This document shows, piece by piece, positions 10,169-20,199 of a DNA stretch of 64,000 nucleotides (position 1 is the stretch's first letter; each line of letters opens with the position of its first letter). The translations under genes were made by a program, and so were the position numbers. The DNA is from Cohnella rhizosphaerae (GTDB lineage Bacteria; Bacillota; Bacilli; Paenibacillales; Paenibacillaceae): assembly GCF_029525575.1 (NCBI RefSeq), contig NZ_JAPDIA010000009.1:434001-498000 (forward strand), given 5' to 3'. The notes under the pieces are model-generated. The model saw nothing but the letters and a program-made list of their open reading frames with translations. It had not been told where the DNA came from and ran no database searches.

Positions 10169-11065
10169 ATGAAGCGCAAGCACGGCGGCGAATGGCCTTT
10201 TCACCTGATGTTGATACCGGGCGTCGTTCTGGTCTTCATCTACAGCTACGTGCCGATGGCGGGAATCGTCATGGCGTTCAAGCGGCTGGCGCCGTCCAAG
10301 GGGATGTTCGGGTCCCCTTGGGTGGGCTGGCGCAACTTCGAGTACATGCTGCATATGCCCGAGATCTCGGGCGTTCTCTGGAATACCGTTTTTATCGCCG
10401 TCATGAAGATGGCCGCGGGCGTCGCGGTGCCGGTCGCCTTCGCGCTGATGCTGAACGAAGCCCGCAGCCGGCTGTTCAAGCGAAGCGTGCAGACGATCAT
10501 TTATTTCCCGCACTTTCTGTCCTGGATCATTCTGAGCGGCCTCTTGATCGACATCCTCTCGCCGTCCACCGGCATCGTGAACGAGCTGCTCCGCAGACTC
10601 GGCATGAAAGAGATTTACTTCCTGGGCGACCCGGGCTGGTTCCCTTATACGATGGTGCTGTCCGATACGTGGAAGGAGTTCGGTTACGGCACGATCGTCT
10701 ATCTGGCCGCGCTGACCGGCATCAACCCCGCCCTGTACGAGGCCGCGGCGCTCGACGGCGCCGGCCGGCTGCGCCAGACGCTCTACGTCACGCTGCCGGG
10801 GCTGCTTCCGATGATCATCCTCATGTCCGTCTTAAGTCTCGGCAACGTGCTCAACGCAGGCTTCGAGCAGATTTTTAACCTGTACAGCCCGCAGGTCTAC
10901 AAAACCGGGGACATCATCGATACGCTGGTGTTCCGGATCGGACTGGAGAACGCGAACTACGGCGTCGCTACCGCGGTGGGACTGTTCAAGTCGGTCGTCT
11001 CGTTCGGTCTCATCGGGGCCTCGTACGTCCTCGCCTATCGATGGGCCAATTACCGGATTTTTTAG
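10169..11065 (+). CDS. ABC sugar-importer permease, LplB type
   Basis: 298-aa inner-membrane permease of the binding-protein-dependent family, six hydrophobic segments. ATG 10169 is chosen because GGAAGAGG ends eight bases upstream; TTG at 10148 lacks a site. The cytoplasmic EAA loop is clear near the C-terminus: YEAAALDGAGRLRQTLYVTL, the contact site for the ATPase. The opening HLMLIPGVVLVFIYSYVPMAG and the late GFEQIFNLYSPQVY motif match the LplB/YtcP-neighbour group that works with LplA-type lipoproteins. No ATPase gene is present; such systems commonly share an MsmK-like ATPase encoded elsewhere. It is 37 bases after the binding-protein gene. Confidence 0.95.
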   Translation: MKRKHGGEWPFHLMLIPGVVLVFIYSYVPMAGIVMAFKRLAPSKGMFGSPWVGWRNFEYMLHMPEISGVLWNTVFIAVMKMAAGVAVPVAFALMLNEARSRLFKRSVQTIIYFPHFLSWIILSGLLIDILSPSTGIVNELLRRLGMKEIYFLGDPGWFPYTMVLSDTWKEFGYGTIVYLAALTGINPALYEAAALDGAGRLRQTLYVTLPGLLPMIILMSVLSLGNVLNAGFEQIFNLYSPQVYKTGDIIDTLVFRIGLENANYGVATAVGLFKSVVSFGLIGASYVLAYRWANYRIF

Positions 11066-11081
11066 GAAAAGTGGGTCGGCT

Positions 11082-11967
11082 ATGTACAACGATGCATCCT
11101 GGGAAAGACGAACCTTCGTCGCGCTCAATTACTTCCTTCTGGCTCTCGTGGCGCTCGCGTGCCTGCTGCCGATCGTGAACGTGCTGGCGATCTCGCTCAG
11201 CAGCAGCGCGGCCGTCGGCTCGGGACAGGTGAACCTGTGGCCCGTCGGCTTCAATCTCAAGTCGTACGAATTCGTGCTCGGCAAGCCGGAGTTCGGCCGC
11301 GCGTTCACCGTGTCCCTGCTGCGCGTGGCGGTCGGCGTCCCGCTGAACATGCTGCTGACGATTCTCGTCGCCTATCCGCTGTCCAAGGAGCGCAAGGATT
11401 TCCGGTACCGGGGGGCCGTACGCTTGGTACTTCGTGATCACGATTCTGTTCAGCGGCGGGCTCATCCCCTGGTATATGACGATCAAGATGACCGGCATCG
11501 TCGATACGTTCTGGGCGTTGATCCTGCCCGGCGCCGTGCCGGTGATGAACGTTATCCTGCTGCTCAATTTCTTCAAGTCGCTGCCCGACGAGATCGAGGA
11601 AGCCGGCCTGATGGACGGCGCGGGCCGTTGGCAGGCGCTTTGGCGCATCGCGGTGCCGCTGTCCGCGCCGGCGATCGCGACGCTGACGCTGTTCTGCATC
11701 GTCAATCATTGGAACTCGTGGTTTGAAGGACTTATTTTGATGAACCGCCCCGAGCACTACCCGCTTCAAAGCTATCTGCAGACCGTCATCGTGAACCGCG
11801 ATATGTCGCTCCTGTCGGCTGTCGACGTCGCCAAGTGGTCCTTGATTTCCGACCGGACGTCGCGCGCGGCCCAAGTCATCGTCGCGCTGCTGCCGGTGCT
11901 GCTCGTGTACCCGTTTCTGCAAAAATACTTTGCCGAAGGCATCGTCATGGGCAGCGTGAAGGGATAG
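11082..11967 (+). CDS. ABC sugar-importer permease, LplC type, frameshifted
   Basis: About 294 aa after correction; the second half of the importer channel. ATG 11082 follows the first permease by 16 bases with only a weak site, suggesting coupling. G6 at 11410-11415 breaks the frame; with G5 it reads FRYRGPYAWYFVITILFSGG and continues. Six hydrophobic segments are present. The EAA loop is EIEEAGLMDGAGRWQALWRI, and the C-terminal VYPFLQKYFAEGIVMGSVKG is the standard ending of this permease group. Together with the preceding permease it forms the heterodimeric pore. Confidence 0.92.
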
Positions 11968-12001
11968 CGCATCCATCAACTATCGAACGGAGATTATGCA
12001 T

Positions 12002-14689
12002 ATGTGGAAATTGGATTCGCCCGATCGGAAGCTTACGCTTACCGTTTTTCAGGATCAGGAAGAAGGTCTTTATTATTCGCTGGCGTCGGACGGACGCGAC
12101 GTCCTCGGCCGGTCCAGGCTGGGCATGGCGACGAGCCTCGGCGACCTGCGCGCAGGATTCCGGTTCGCGAGAAGCGAGGAAGCCGCGATCTCGGAGCGTT
12201 ATTCGCTGCCGGTGAGCAAGAAGTCGGTCTACGTCAACGAAGCCAACGAGCTGACGCTGCACTTCAGGATCGAACGATTGGCCCTGGCCGTATGCTTCCG
12301 TCTGTTCGACGACGGTCTGGCTTTCCGCTATACGATCGACCGGGGCGCGGAGGGCGCCGGAGGCGGGAATTCAGGCGCAGCCGCGGGCATGGACGCAGGC
12401 ACGAGTGCGGGCCTAAACGCAGGCCTGAACGCAGGCCTGGATATGCGGACTCTTCGCATCTATGCGGAATATACCGACTTCGTTTTCCCCGCGGCCTACG
12501 ACGATCTCTGGCTCCAGGACTGGGTCAACACGTACGAAGGCACGTACAACCGCTGCGGCTGGGAAAAGGCGGGCCGGCGCGACTACGGCATGCCGGCGCT
12601 CCTGCACAGCGCCGGGGACGGCCGCTGGGCGATGATCACGGAAGCCGGCATTCTGAACACGGGCGGCAGCTACTGCTCCAGCCATCTGCAGACCGAGCCG
12701 GACGGCCGGATGAAGATCGCTTTCGCGCCGGAGCAGCTTGAGCCGATGCAGGCCGAACTGCCGCTCGCGACGCCTTGGCGGATCGTCACCGTCTGCGACA
12801 CGCTGGATCGGTTGGTCAACAGCACGCTGAACTACAACCTCAACCCGTCCTGCGACTGGGAGGATACGTCCTGGATCAAGCCGGCGCGCAGCATCTGGTC
12901 CTGGTGGGCGTTCGAGAACGGCGCGCAGCTGTACAGCGAGCAGAAGCGCTACGTCGACTTCGCCGCGGCGATGGGCTTCGAGGCGATCACGGTGGATGCG
13001 GGCTGGGACGACAGCTGGGTGAAGGATCTGTGCGACTATGGCAGAGCGCGCGGCGTCGACGTCTGGCTGTGGTCCGACATGCAGGCGATCGATACGCTGG
13101 AGAAGGCGCAGGAGAAGATTCCGCGCTGGGCGGCTTGGGGCGTCGTCGGGCTGAAGGTCGACTTTTTCATGAACGATTCGCAGCATACGATGTGGCAGTA
13201 CAACATGATCGCGGACCTCATGACCGCGCACAAGCTGATGATCAACTTCCACGGCAGCACGAAGCCGGCCGGCGAGGGCCGGACGTACCCGAACATCATG
13301 ACGGCCGAAGGCATCCTCGGGCTTGAGCATTACAAATGGAGCGGACTGCCGCATGCCGCGCACAACTGCACCGTACCGTTCACCCGCAACGTCGTGGGGC
13401 CGATGGATTATACGGTCACCGGCTTCTCCAACCTGAACCGCAACACGACGCAGGGGCACCAGTTGGCCCTCGCGGTCGTATTCGATTCCGGCGTGCAGCA
13501 CTTTGCCGATTCGATCTATACGTACGAGGCGTGGAAGGGCACCGAATTCCTGCGCAGGCTGCCTGCGAGGTTCGACGAAGTGAAGGTGCTGTCGGGCTTC
13601 CCGGGCGACCATGCGGTACTGATGCGCAGGGCGGATCAAGAATGGTTCGTCGGCGGCATCGTGACGTCGGCGCGGAGCTTGACGCTGCCGCTGGACTTCC
13701 TGCCCGAAGGCGAGTACCAGGCGGAGATCTACAGAGACGGCAAGAACGGCGACGTGCTGAAAAAGGAAGTCCGCAGGTTGTCCAACCGGGAGAGTCTGTC
13801 CGTCCAGTCGCTCGAAAGCGGCGGCTTCGCGCTGTACATCAGCGACGGCAAGCGGGCGCTCAAGTCCGGTACGCAGGGCGGCTACATGGACGCCGACGCC
13901 AAGGCTTATGCTTCGCTGAACGCCGCGCTTCGCGGCAGCGCGGACCGCGTCGCCTGCGAGAACGCGGCGGACGGCAGCGTCGTGCGCTTCGGCCATGACG
14001 GCGGGCTCGCGTTCGAGGGAATCGCGGCGGCGCGCGAAGGCCGGCATACGCTGCGGCTGTTCTATATGTCCGCGGCGCCGAGCAGCCTCCGCGTGAGCGT
14101 CAATGGGGGCGAGCCGCAGGTCGCGCGCCTCGAATCCTCGGGCGGCGACGAGGTCGTCCGGACGTCGGACCTCGTCGTGACGCTCCGGCAGGGCGGCAAT
14201 ACGATCGCGCTGGAACAGACGGGCGACGGCGAGCCGGCCCCGTGCATCGATCACATTCGGGTCATGGGCTGGGCGCCCCACGAGGATAGATTCTATCCGG
14301 CCGAGACGGGCTTGCTGGCGGGCGGCGCGGGACTCTGCTACGTCGACGGCGCCGCCGGCCTGCGCAAGGCGGTCGGCATCGGCCGCGGCGGCTCGATCGC
14401 GTTCGATTCGGTCATGGCGGATGCGGACGGCGAGCATATCCTCACCCTGGACTACTATTCCGGCGAGAACCGGGCGCTGCTCATCGCGGTAAACGACGAG
14501 CCGCCCATCCGTTCCGTGCTCTTCAACACCGGCGGCTGGGGACCGGCCCGTTGGGACATATCGGGCATCAAGGAGGTGAAGATCCGGCTCAGGAAGGGCG
14601 CGAACCGCGTCAAGCTGTACCATGACGAAGAGCTTGCCCCCGAGATCGGGAGAATCGGCGTACGGCTGGAGAAAAGGCTCGACCCATAA
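12002..14689 (+). CDS. glycoside hydrolase family 97, probable retaining alpha-galactosidase-type
   Basis: 895-aa intact protein. ATG 12002 lies nine bases after GGAG; ATG 11996 is a possible alternative. No signal peptide, so probably cytoplasmic. GH97 features: N-terminal beta-sandwich, the conserved RSIWSWWAFENG and TVDAGWDDSWVKDL, GLKVDFFMND with Asp387, NFHGSTKPAGEGRTYPN and MTAEGILGLEH with Glu436. In characterised GH97 enzymes an Asp nucleophile at the VDFF position belongs to the retaining alpha-galactosidase group, whereas the inverting alpha-glucosidase SusB uses glutamates; the assignment here rests on that residue. Residues from about 640 form extra beta-rich, CBM35-like segments. 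A low-complexity insert (AGTSAGLNAGLNAGL) coded by 12-bp repeats sits in the N-terminal domain near 12400-12440. Confidence 0.88.
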   Translation: MWKLDSPDRKLTLTVFQDQEEGLYYSLASDGRDVLGRSRLGMATSLGDLRAGFRFARSEEAAISERYSLPVSKKSVYVNEANELTLHFRIERLALAVCFRLFDDGLAFRYTIDRGAEGAGGGNSGAAAGMDAGTSAGLNAGLNAGLDMRTLRIYAEYTDFVFPAAYDDLWLQDWVNTYEGTYNRCGWEKAGRRDYGMPALLHSAGDGRWAMITEAGILNTGGSYCSSHLQTEPDGRMKIAFAPEQLEPMQAELPLATPWRIVTVCDTLDRLVNSTLNYNLNPSCDWEDTSWIKPARSIWSWWAFENGAQLYSEQKRYVDFAAAMGFEAITVDAGWDDSWVKDLCDYGRARGVDVWLWSDMQAIDTLEKAQEKIPRWAAWGVVGLKVDFFMNDSQHTMWQYNMIADLMTAHKLMINFHGSTKPAGEGRTYPNIMTAEGILGLEHYKWSGLPHAAHNCTVPFTRNVVGPMDYTVTGFSNLNRNTTQGHQLALAVVFDSGVQHFADSIYTYEAWKGTEFLRRLPARFDEVKVLSGFPGDHAVLMRRADQEWFVGGIVTSARSLTLPLDFLPEGEYQAEIYRDGKNGDVLKKEVRRLSNRESLSVQSLESGGFALYISDGKRALKSGTQGGYMDADAKAYASLNAALRGSADRVACENAADGSVVRFGHDGGLAFEGIAAAREGRHTLRLFYMSAAPSSLRVSVNGGEPQVARLESSGGDEVVRTSDLVVTLRQGGNTIALEQTGDGEPAPCIDHIRVMGWAPHEDRFYPAETGLLAGGAGLCYVDGAAGLRKAVGIGRGGSIAFDSVMADADGEHILTLDYYSGENRALLIAVNDEPPIRSVLFNTGGWGPARWDISGIKEVKIRLRKGANRVKLYHDEELAPEIGRIGVRLEKRLDP

Positions 14690-14713
14690 CAAGCCATGCG
14701 GAGGGATTCGTTC

Positions 14714-17700
14714 ATGTTCATGCGGCTCCTGAAAGGCATTATCGTCGCTTCATTGCTGCTTGCCGGTTTATTCTCGCTGGGGCTGACCCGTACGTTCGCG
14801 TCCGCGGTCAGCATCTCGCAGACCGGCACCGTGGTGACGGCGACCAACGGCACGTTGACCGTCACCTACGATCTCTCGACAGGCAAGGGCAACCTGAGTG
14901 CGGGCGCCACGGCGATCATGAGCAACTTTTACTCCGACTACGGCGTGACCGGGAGCGCGACGCGGATCAGCTCGTACGATACGGGCACGCGGACGGCCTC
15001 CTGGAGCACGATCGGCACGGACGGCTATGGCATTAACGGCAAGAAGCTTACGATTACGAACGTACTGACTGCCGGCACGACGATTATTTTAAATCTAACC
15101 ATGTACGAGGATAAGCCTTTCATTCTGGCCCGCATGACCGTCAACAAGAGCACCTCCCAGAGCCTGAACTTCATGGAACCGATCGCGGCGCAAAACCTGG
15201 ACATCGGCACAGGCTCGGACAAGCGCATCTACACGACGCCGTACAGCAACAACTTCGACTTCGGCGTCGCGCCGGTGAACGACTTCGGCAACAGCGAGAA
15301 CGGCTTCGACCGTCCGTACGGCTCGACGCTTACCTGGTCTCCTTTCAACGGCACGAGCTACTGGGTAGCGGCCATGTTCGACAATACGAACAAGAAAGGC
15401 TTCGTCGCGGGAGCCGCTACGACCCGGACCTGGAAAAGCATGCAGTATCTCAAGCAAGCGACGGCCGCGAACGGGCCGTTGACCGGCTTCTCGGTTTACA
15501 ATGCCGGCGGCAGCCAGAGCGGCGCCTCCGTCTCGTCGGATACGTTTTTTCTCGGGTACTACAACGATTATCGTGACGGTCTGGAGCAGTTCGGCAGCGT
15601 CTATGCGGTAGGCGAGCCGAAGCTCGCGTGGAGCGGGGACGTACCGGTCGGCTACAACAGCTTCTACAGCTTCTACGACAAGCCGACGGTCGACGCCATG
15701 AACGCGACGGTGGATTATTATGCCGCGAATCTGAAGCCGCTCGGCTATACGTACATGAACCTGGATTGCTGCTACAGCGGACCGACGGGGACGAAGACGA
15801 CGGCGGACTTCCTGGCGTTCGCGAATTACGTGCATAGCAAAGGCATGAAGGCCGGCAACTACAGCTCGCCGTTCGGCATCTACGAGCCGTTGACGAATAC
15901 GGTGCCGGGCGCGCCTTCCTACACGTTTAACGACATCGCGTTGAAGGACGGCAGCGGAACGCCGATCAAGTCCTACGTGAATTCCTACATCGTGGACGCG
16001 ACGCATCCCGGGGCGCAGGCCTATCTGGCTTACCTGATGAATTACTATTTCGTCAACGCGGGCATGGATTACGTCAAACTGGATTATCTGGACCTGGGGA
16101 TGTTCGAGGGCAACCATTACGATCCGGCGAAAAACGGCATCCAGGCGTACCGGATCGGCATGCAGATCATCCGCGATACGGTATTGGCGGCGCCGCGGCC
16201 GATCTATATCGACGCGTCGATCGCGCCGCTGCTGCCTTCGGGCTACACGCACGGGAGAAGATCGGGCGTCGACACCACGATTCCGCTGCAGAGCAATCTG
16301 TATCCGGGCATCGAACGGCAGGCGCTTAATTCCGCGGCCTCCTGGTGGACCAACGGGACGCTGTATCAGCACAACGACCCCGATATGGCCATTCCGGAAA
16401 ATATCGCGAACGGCTTCAGCAAATTCAGCGGCAATTACGGCCGACTCCTGGCGACCGTGAACATCCTGGGCGGCGGACATCTGCTGATGGGGGACAATAC
16501 GCCGTTTTTGGCGGAGGACCGGATCGCGCCGTTCCTCAATCCGACCTTGATCAACCTCGCCAAGAAGGGCATCGCCGCGAGGCCGGCAAGCATGACGAAC
16601 TATTATCACAAAGGGGAGCATGCGCCGCCTCAAATTTATCTGACCGACACGAACGGCGACAAGATCGTCGGCCTGTCCAACTGGAGCATGACCGCGACGG
16701 CGTCCAGAACGGTGACGTTCGCCGACCTGGGCCTCAGCCCGACGACTGCCTACACGGTTACGGAGCTGTACGGCGGCACGAAGCTGGGGACGTTCACCGG
16801 CAGCTATACCCGGACCCAGCAGCCCGGCGAGTCCGTCATCCTGCGCGTCTCGACGACGGCGTCCTCGCTTCCGTCGCCCGCGGTCAACCTGGCGCTCGGC
16901 AAGACGGCGACCGCTTCGACCGTATGGGGCACGGGCTACGAAGCTTCCAAAGTGACGGACGGCGACGCCGGTACGCGGTGGAGCGCGGACGGCGGCGCAT
17001 ACAACAACCAGTGGATCGAAGTGAATTTCGGCAGCGCCGCCAGCGTCAACCGGGTCGTCCTTCGCGAATACGGCTACGGCGCGCAAGACTTCAAGATCAA
17101 CACGTACGCGCTTCAGTATTGGAACGGCACGAGCTACGCGAATCTGACGAAGGGCTTCACCGTCGGTGACATCAAAACGATCGATTTCCCGACCGTGTCC
17201 ACGACCAAGCTCCGCTTGTACGCGACGACGTCGAATTTCATTCCTTCCGTGAACGAGTTCGAAGCGTACAACGTCGTCGGCAATACAGGCGCGGTCATCG
17301 ATCAGGACGACAGCGGCGCCGCGTATTCTTCTTATTCGGACCTGCGGGCGGGCATACAGCGCATGCAGACGTTCCAGCTGACGCAGACCAGTCTGCCTCG
17401 CCTCGACCTGTACTTGTACGAGAGCTACGTGAGCAAGGTGCCCGAGGATAATCTGTACATCGATATCGTCCGGCTGGATGCGAGCGACAACCCGGTCGCG
17501 AGGCTGTTTACCGCCGCGCTGCCGCCGAACAACATCCCGGGCGTGCCGACGCCTTACGCCGTCTATCCGCGGTTGACCGGCCTCGATACGACCAAGAAGT
17601 ACGCGATTATCGTTCGCTCGCCGGCGACGATCGATGACGCTTCGACGAGCAACAAGTATGGCATCGCATACAGCGACAGCAATCCCTATGCCGGCGGCGC

Positions 17701-17785
17701 CGAGCGGTTGTCGACGAACGGCGGCGCGACGTGGACCACGGAAAACGGCGGCAATCGGGATCTGATCTTCACGATTTACAAGTAA
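14714..17785 (+). CDS. secreted clan GH-D-type glycosidase with discoidin (F5/8C, CBM32-like) domain
   Basis: 1023-aa exported enzyme. ATG 14714 is eight bases after GGAGGG and starts a signal peptide (MFMRLLKGIIVASLLLAGLF, cleavage after TFAS). An N-terminal beta-sandwich is followed by a TIM-barrel with YTYMNLDCCYSG, GMKAGNYSSPFGIY and MDYVKLDYLDLG, where Asp457 is in the position of the clan-D nucleophile. WWTNGTLYQHNDPDM and GGGHLLMGDNTPF are typical of GH27/GH36-like barrels. Residues about 720-855 (NLALGKTATASTVWGTG, DGDAGTRWSADG) form an F5/8 type C domain that binds sugars. The last 160 aa are an unrecognised beta-rich module. It probably cleaves alpha-galactosides outside the cell before import; the exact family is uncertain. 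Confidence 0.85.
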   Translation: MFMRLLKGIIVASLLLAGLFSLGLTRTFASAVSISQTGTVVTATNGTLTVTYDLSTGKGNLSAGATAIMSNFYSDYGVTGSATRISSYDTGTRTASWSTIGTDGYGINGKKLTITNVLTAGTTIILNLTMYEDKPFILARMTVNKSTSQSLNFMEPIAAQNLDIGTGSDKRIYTTPYSNNFDFGVAPVNDFGNSENGFDRPYGSTLTWSPFNGTSYWVAAMFDNTNKKGFVAGAATTRTWKSMQYLKQATAANGPLTGFSVYNAGGSQSGASVSSDTFFLGYYNDYRDGLEQFGSVYAVGEPKLAWSGDVPVGYNSFYSFYDKPTVDAMNATVDYYAANLKPLGYTYMNLDCCYSGPTGTKTTADFLAFANYVHSKGMKAGNYSSPFGIYEPLTNTVPGAPSYTFNDIALKDGSGTPIKSYVNSYIVDATHPGAQAYLAYLMNYYFVNAGMDYVKLDYLDLGMFEGNHYDPAKNGIQAYRIGMQIIRDTVLAAPRPIYIDASIAPLLPSGYTHGRRSGVDTTIPLQSNLYPGIERQALNSAASWWTNGTLYQHNDPDMAIPENIANGFSKFSGNYGRLLATVNILGGGHLLMGDNTPFLAEDRIAPFLNPTLINLAKKGIAARPASMTNYYHKGEHAPPQIYLTDTNGDKIVGLSNWSMTATASRTVTFADLGLSPTTAYTVTELYGGTKLGTFTGSYTRTQQPGESVILRVSTTASSLPSPAVNLALGKTATASTVWGTGYEASKVTDGDAGTRWSADGGAYNNQWIEVNFGSAASVNRVVLREYGYGAQDFKINTYALQYWNGTSYANLTKGFTVGDIKTIDFPTVSTTKLRLYATTSNFIPSVNEFEAYNVVGNTGAVIDQDDSGAAYSSYSDLRAGIQRMQTFQLTQTSLPRLDLYLYESYVSKVPEDNLYIDIVRLDASDNPVARLFTAALPPNNIPGVPTPYAVYPRLTGLDTTKKYAIIVRSPATIDDASTSNKYGIAYSDSNPYAGGAERLSTNGGATWTTENGGNRDLIFTIYK

Positions 17786-17812
17786 GCGAACTGAAGGAAG
17801 GCATGCGACCTC

Positions 17813-20139
17813 ATGATGATCCAATTCGATTCGGACCGACGCCTTTTCTCGATCTCGACGGAGGGCAGCTCGTATGTGTTCGGGCTGAACGAAAAAGGCG
17901 TCCTGCAGCATCTGTATTGGGGAGCTCCGGTGGCGGCCGCGGAATGCGCGCCGCTGCTCGGCTCCCGGCTTCACAGCTCGTTCGATGCCGCGCTCGACCG
18001 CGACATGGAGGAATTCGCCTTTTGGGGCGGCTTGTCGTACATGGAGCCGTCGCTCAAGGTACGCTGGCACGACGGCGTACGCGATCTGCGCATGGCCTAC
18101 GCCGGTCACCGGATCGAGCGGGCGGATGACGCAGACGACGCTTGCGACGCTGACGACGCTGACGACGGCAAGGAGACGCTGACGATCTTGCTCCGGGACG
18201 AGGCTTACCCGCTCGAAGCGCACTTGGTTTATACGGTTTGGCCCGGGCATGACCTGATCGAGCGGTCCGCCAGGATCGTCAATACCGGCGATCGCGACAT
18301 CGTGCTCGAGAGCGTTCAGTCGGCGGCCTGGTCGTTGCCCGAGCTCCGCGATTACCGGCTGACGCACGTGACGGGGAAGTGGGCCGGCGAGTTCCAATTG
18401 CGGGACACGGTCTTGTCCGAGGGCAAAAAAGGTGCTGGAGTCGCGGCGCGGGTTCACCGACAGCCATGCGAACCCCTGGTTTGCGATCGACGAGGGGACG
18501 GCGACCGAGGAAGGCGGGCAGGTGTGGTTCGGCGCGCTCGGCTGGAGCGGCAACTGGAAGCTCGTCCTCGAGAAGACGGCGTTCGGCCGATTGCGGGTCA
18601 CGGGCGGCATCAACGACTTCGACAGCGAATGGACGCTCGGGCCGGGCGAGCGCTTTCAGACGCCGTCGTTCGTCGGAGGCTGCGTCGCGGAAGGCTTCGG
18701 CGCCATGAGCCGCGCGCTGCACCGATACCAGCACGAGCATGTATCGCCAAGCCGGGCGCCGCGCAAGGTGCTGTACAATTCGTGGGAGGCCACCTATTTC
18801 GACGTCAACGCCAAAGACCAGATGGCGCTGGCGGAGCGCGCGGCGAAGGTCGGCGCGGAGCTGTTCGTCGTCGACGACGGCTGGTTCGGCCAGCGGCATC
18901 ACGATCGGGCGGGGCTCGGCGACTGGACCGTGAACCCGGACAAATTCCCGAACGGGCTGGATGAGCTGATCGGCCGGGTGCGGGGCCTAGGCATGGCGTT
19001 CGGCATCTGGGTCGAGCCGGAGGCGGTCAATCCGGACAGCGAGCTGTATCGCAGCCACCCGGACTGGGTGTACCACTTTCCGATGCGCCCGCGGACGGAG
19101 CTGCGCAATCAGCTGGTGCTCGATCTGTCGAAGCCGGCGGTAAAAAGCTACATTCTCGACTTCATGTCCCGTCTGCTTGGCGAGCACGACATCTCCTTCG
19201 TCAAATGGGACATGAACCGCACGATCACCGAGCCGGGCATGCAGGAGCATCCGCTGAACCGGCAAAAGGAGCTATGGATCCGCCACGTGCGGAGCCTGTA
19301 CGAGATCTGGGCGGAGCTGCGGCGGCGCTTCCCGCGCGTGGCGTTCGAGACCTGCGCGGGCGGCGGCTCGCGCATCGATCTCGGGATGCTGCGCTATGCC
19401 GACCAGGCTTGGCCGAGCGACAATACCGACGCGTTCGACCGGCTCGGCATCCAGGAGGGCTTCTCGTATGCGTACGCGCCGAAGCTGATGACCTGCTGGG
19501 TGACGGAGGCGGCGAGCGGAATGAACAAGCGCGTCACCTCGCTGAGGTACCGTTTCCACAGCGCCATGACGGGCACGCTCGGCATCGGCGCCAACCTGAA
19601 CGAGTGGAGCGAGGAGCAATTGGCGGAGGCGGCCGCGCTCGTCGCGCAGTACAAGGCGATACGGCCGCTCGTGCAGGAAGGCAGGCAGTACCGGCTGTCC
19701 GCGCTCAAGCATAAAGGCGTGGACGCGGTGCAGTACGTCGGCGAGGGCGAAGATGGCGAGGAGAGTGTGCTGTTCGCCTTTCTGCACGCACAGCGGCTTG
19801 GGGACGGGTTGCCGCGGCTGTGCCTGCAGGGGCTTGATCCGGACCAATGGTATGAAGTCCTGGGAGAGCAGACAGCGGGCGCGAAAGGAGACGGTCAGGA
19901 GAGCGAAAGCGCGAAGGACGATGGTGCAGGGAGCGAAGGCGGGAAGGACGATGGTGCGGGAACCGAAGGCGGGAAGGACGATGGTGCGGGGAGCGAAGGC
20001 GGGAAGGACGATGGTGCGGGGGAGCGAAGGCGCGAAGGACGTCCGCAGCGGGCGGGCGCTGATGCGAATCGGCGTCGAGCTGCCGCTGCGCGGCGACTTC
20101 GACAGCCTGATGTATCGCATTCGAGCGCTGCGGGGGTAA
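17813..20139 (+). CDS. alpha-galactosidase, GH36, two frameshifts
   Basis: About 774 aa after two corrections. Hydrolyses terminal alpha-galactosyl residues of imported raffinose-type sugars. N-terminal beta-sandwich, then a TIM-barrel with YNSWEATYFDVNAKDQ, FVVDDGWFGQR, VKWDMNR (nucleophile Asp466), CAGGGSRIDLGMLRYADQ and WPSDNTDAFDR (acid/base Asp536), all GH36 signatures; no signal peptide. A6 at 18425-18430 (correct reading EGKKVLESRRGFTDSHANPW) and G5 at 20018-20022 break the frame; after both, the end reads SGRALMRIGVELPLRGDFDS as in the family. Odd: a 30-bp minisatellite at 19915-20030 inserts DDGAGSEGGK units into the C-terminal domain, and an Asp/Ala repeat lies near residue 105. Confidence 0.93.
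19915..20040 (+). repeat. 30-bp coding minisatellite inside the GH36 gene
   Basis: ATGGTG recurs at 19921, 19951, 19981 and 20011, giving four 30-bp units that encode DDGAGSEGGK or DDGAGTEGGK, with a more divergent unit upstream near 19883. The last unit carries the extra G that breaks the frame. It lies in a surface loop between the catalytic barrel and the terminal beta-strands (inference from family layout). Confidence 0.9.
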
Positions 20140-20199
20140 ACGCATCGGGGATTCGATCGGCATCCATCGGCGCGGTCAGGCGGACAGGAGATCAGGAAG

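Noticed and set aside
15095-18613. 1172-aa minus-strand ORF, and a 759-aa minus ORF at 12413-14692
   Set aside because: They are shadows opposite the glycosidase genes, created by high G+C codon use; they have no family motifs and are rich in Arg, Val and Ala.
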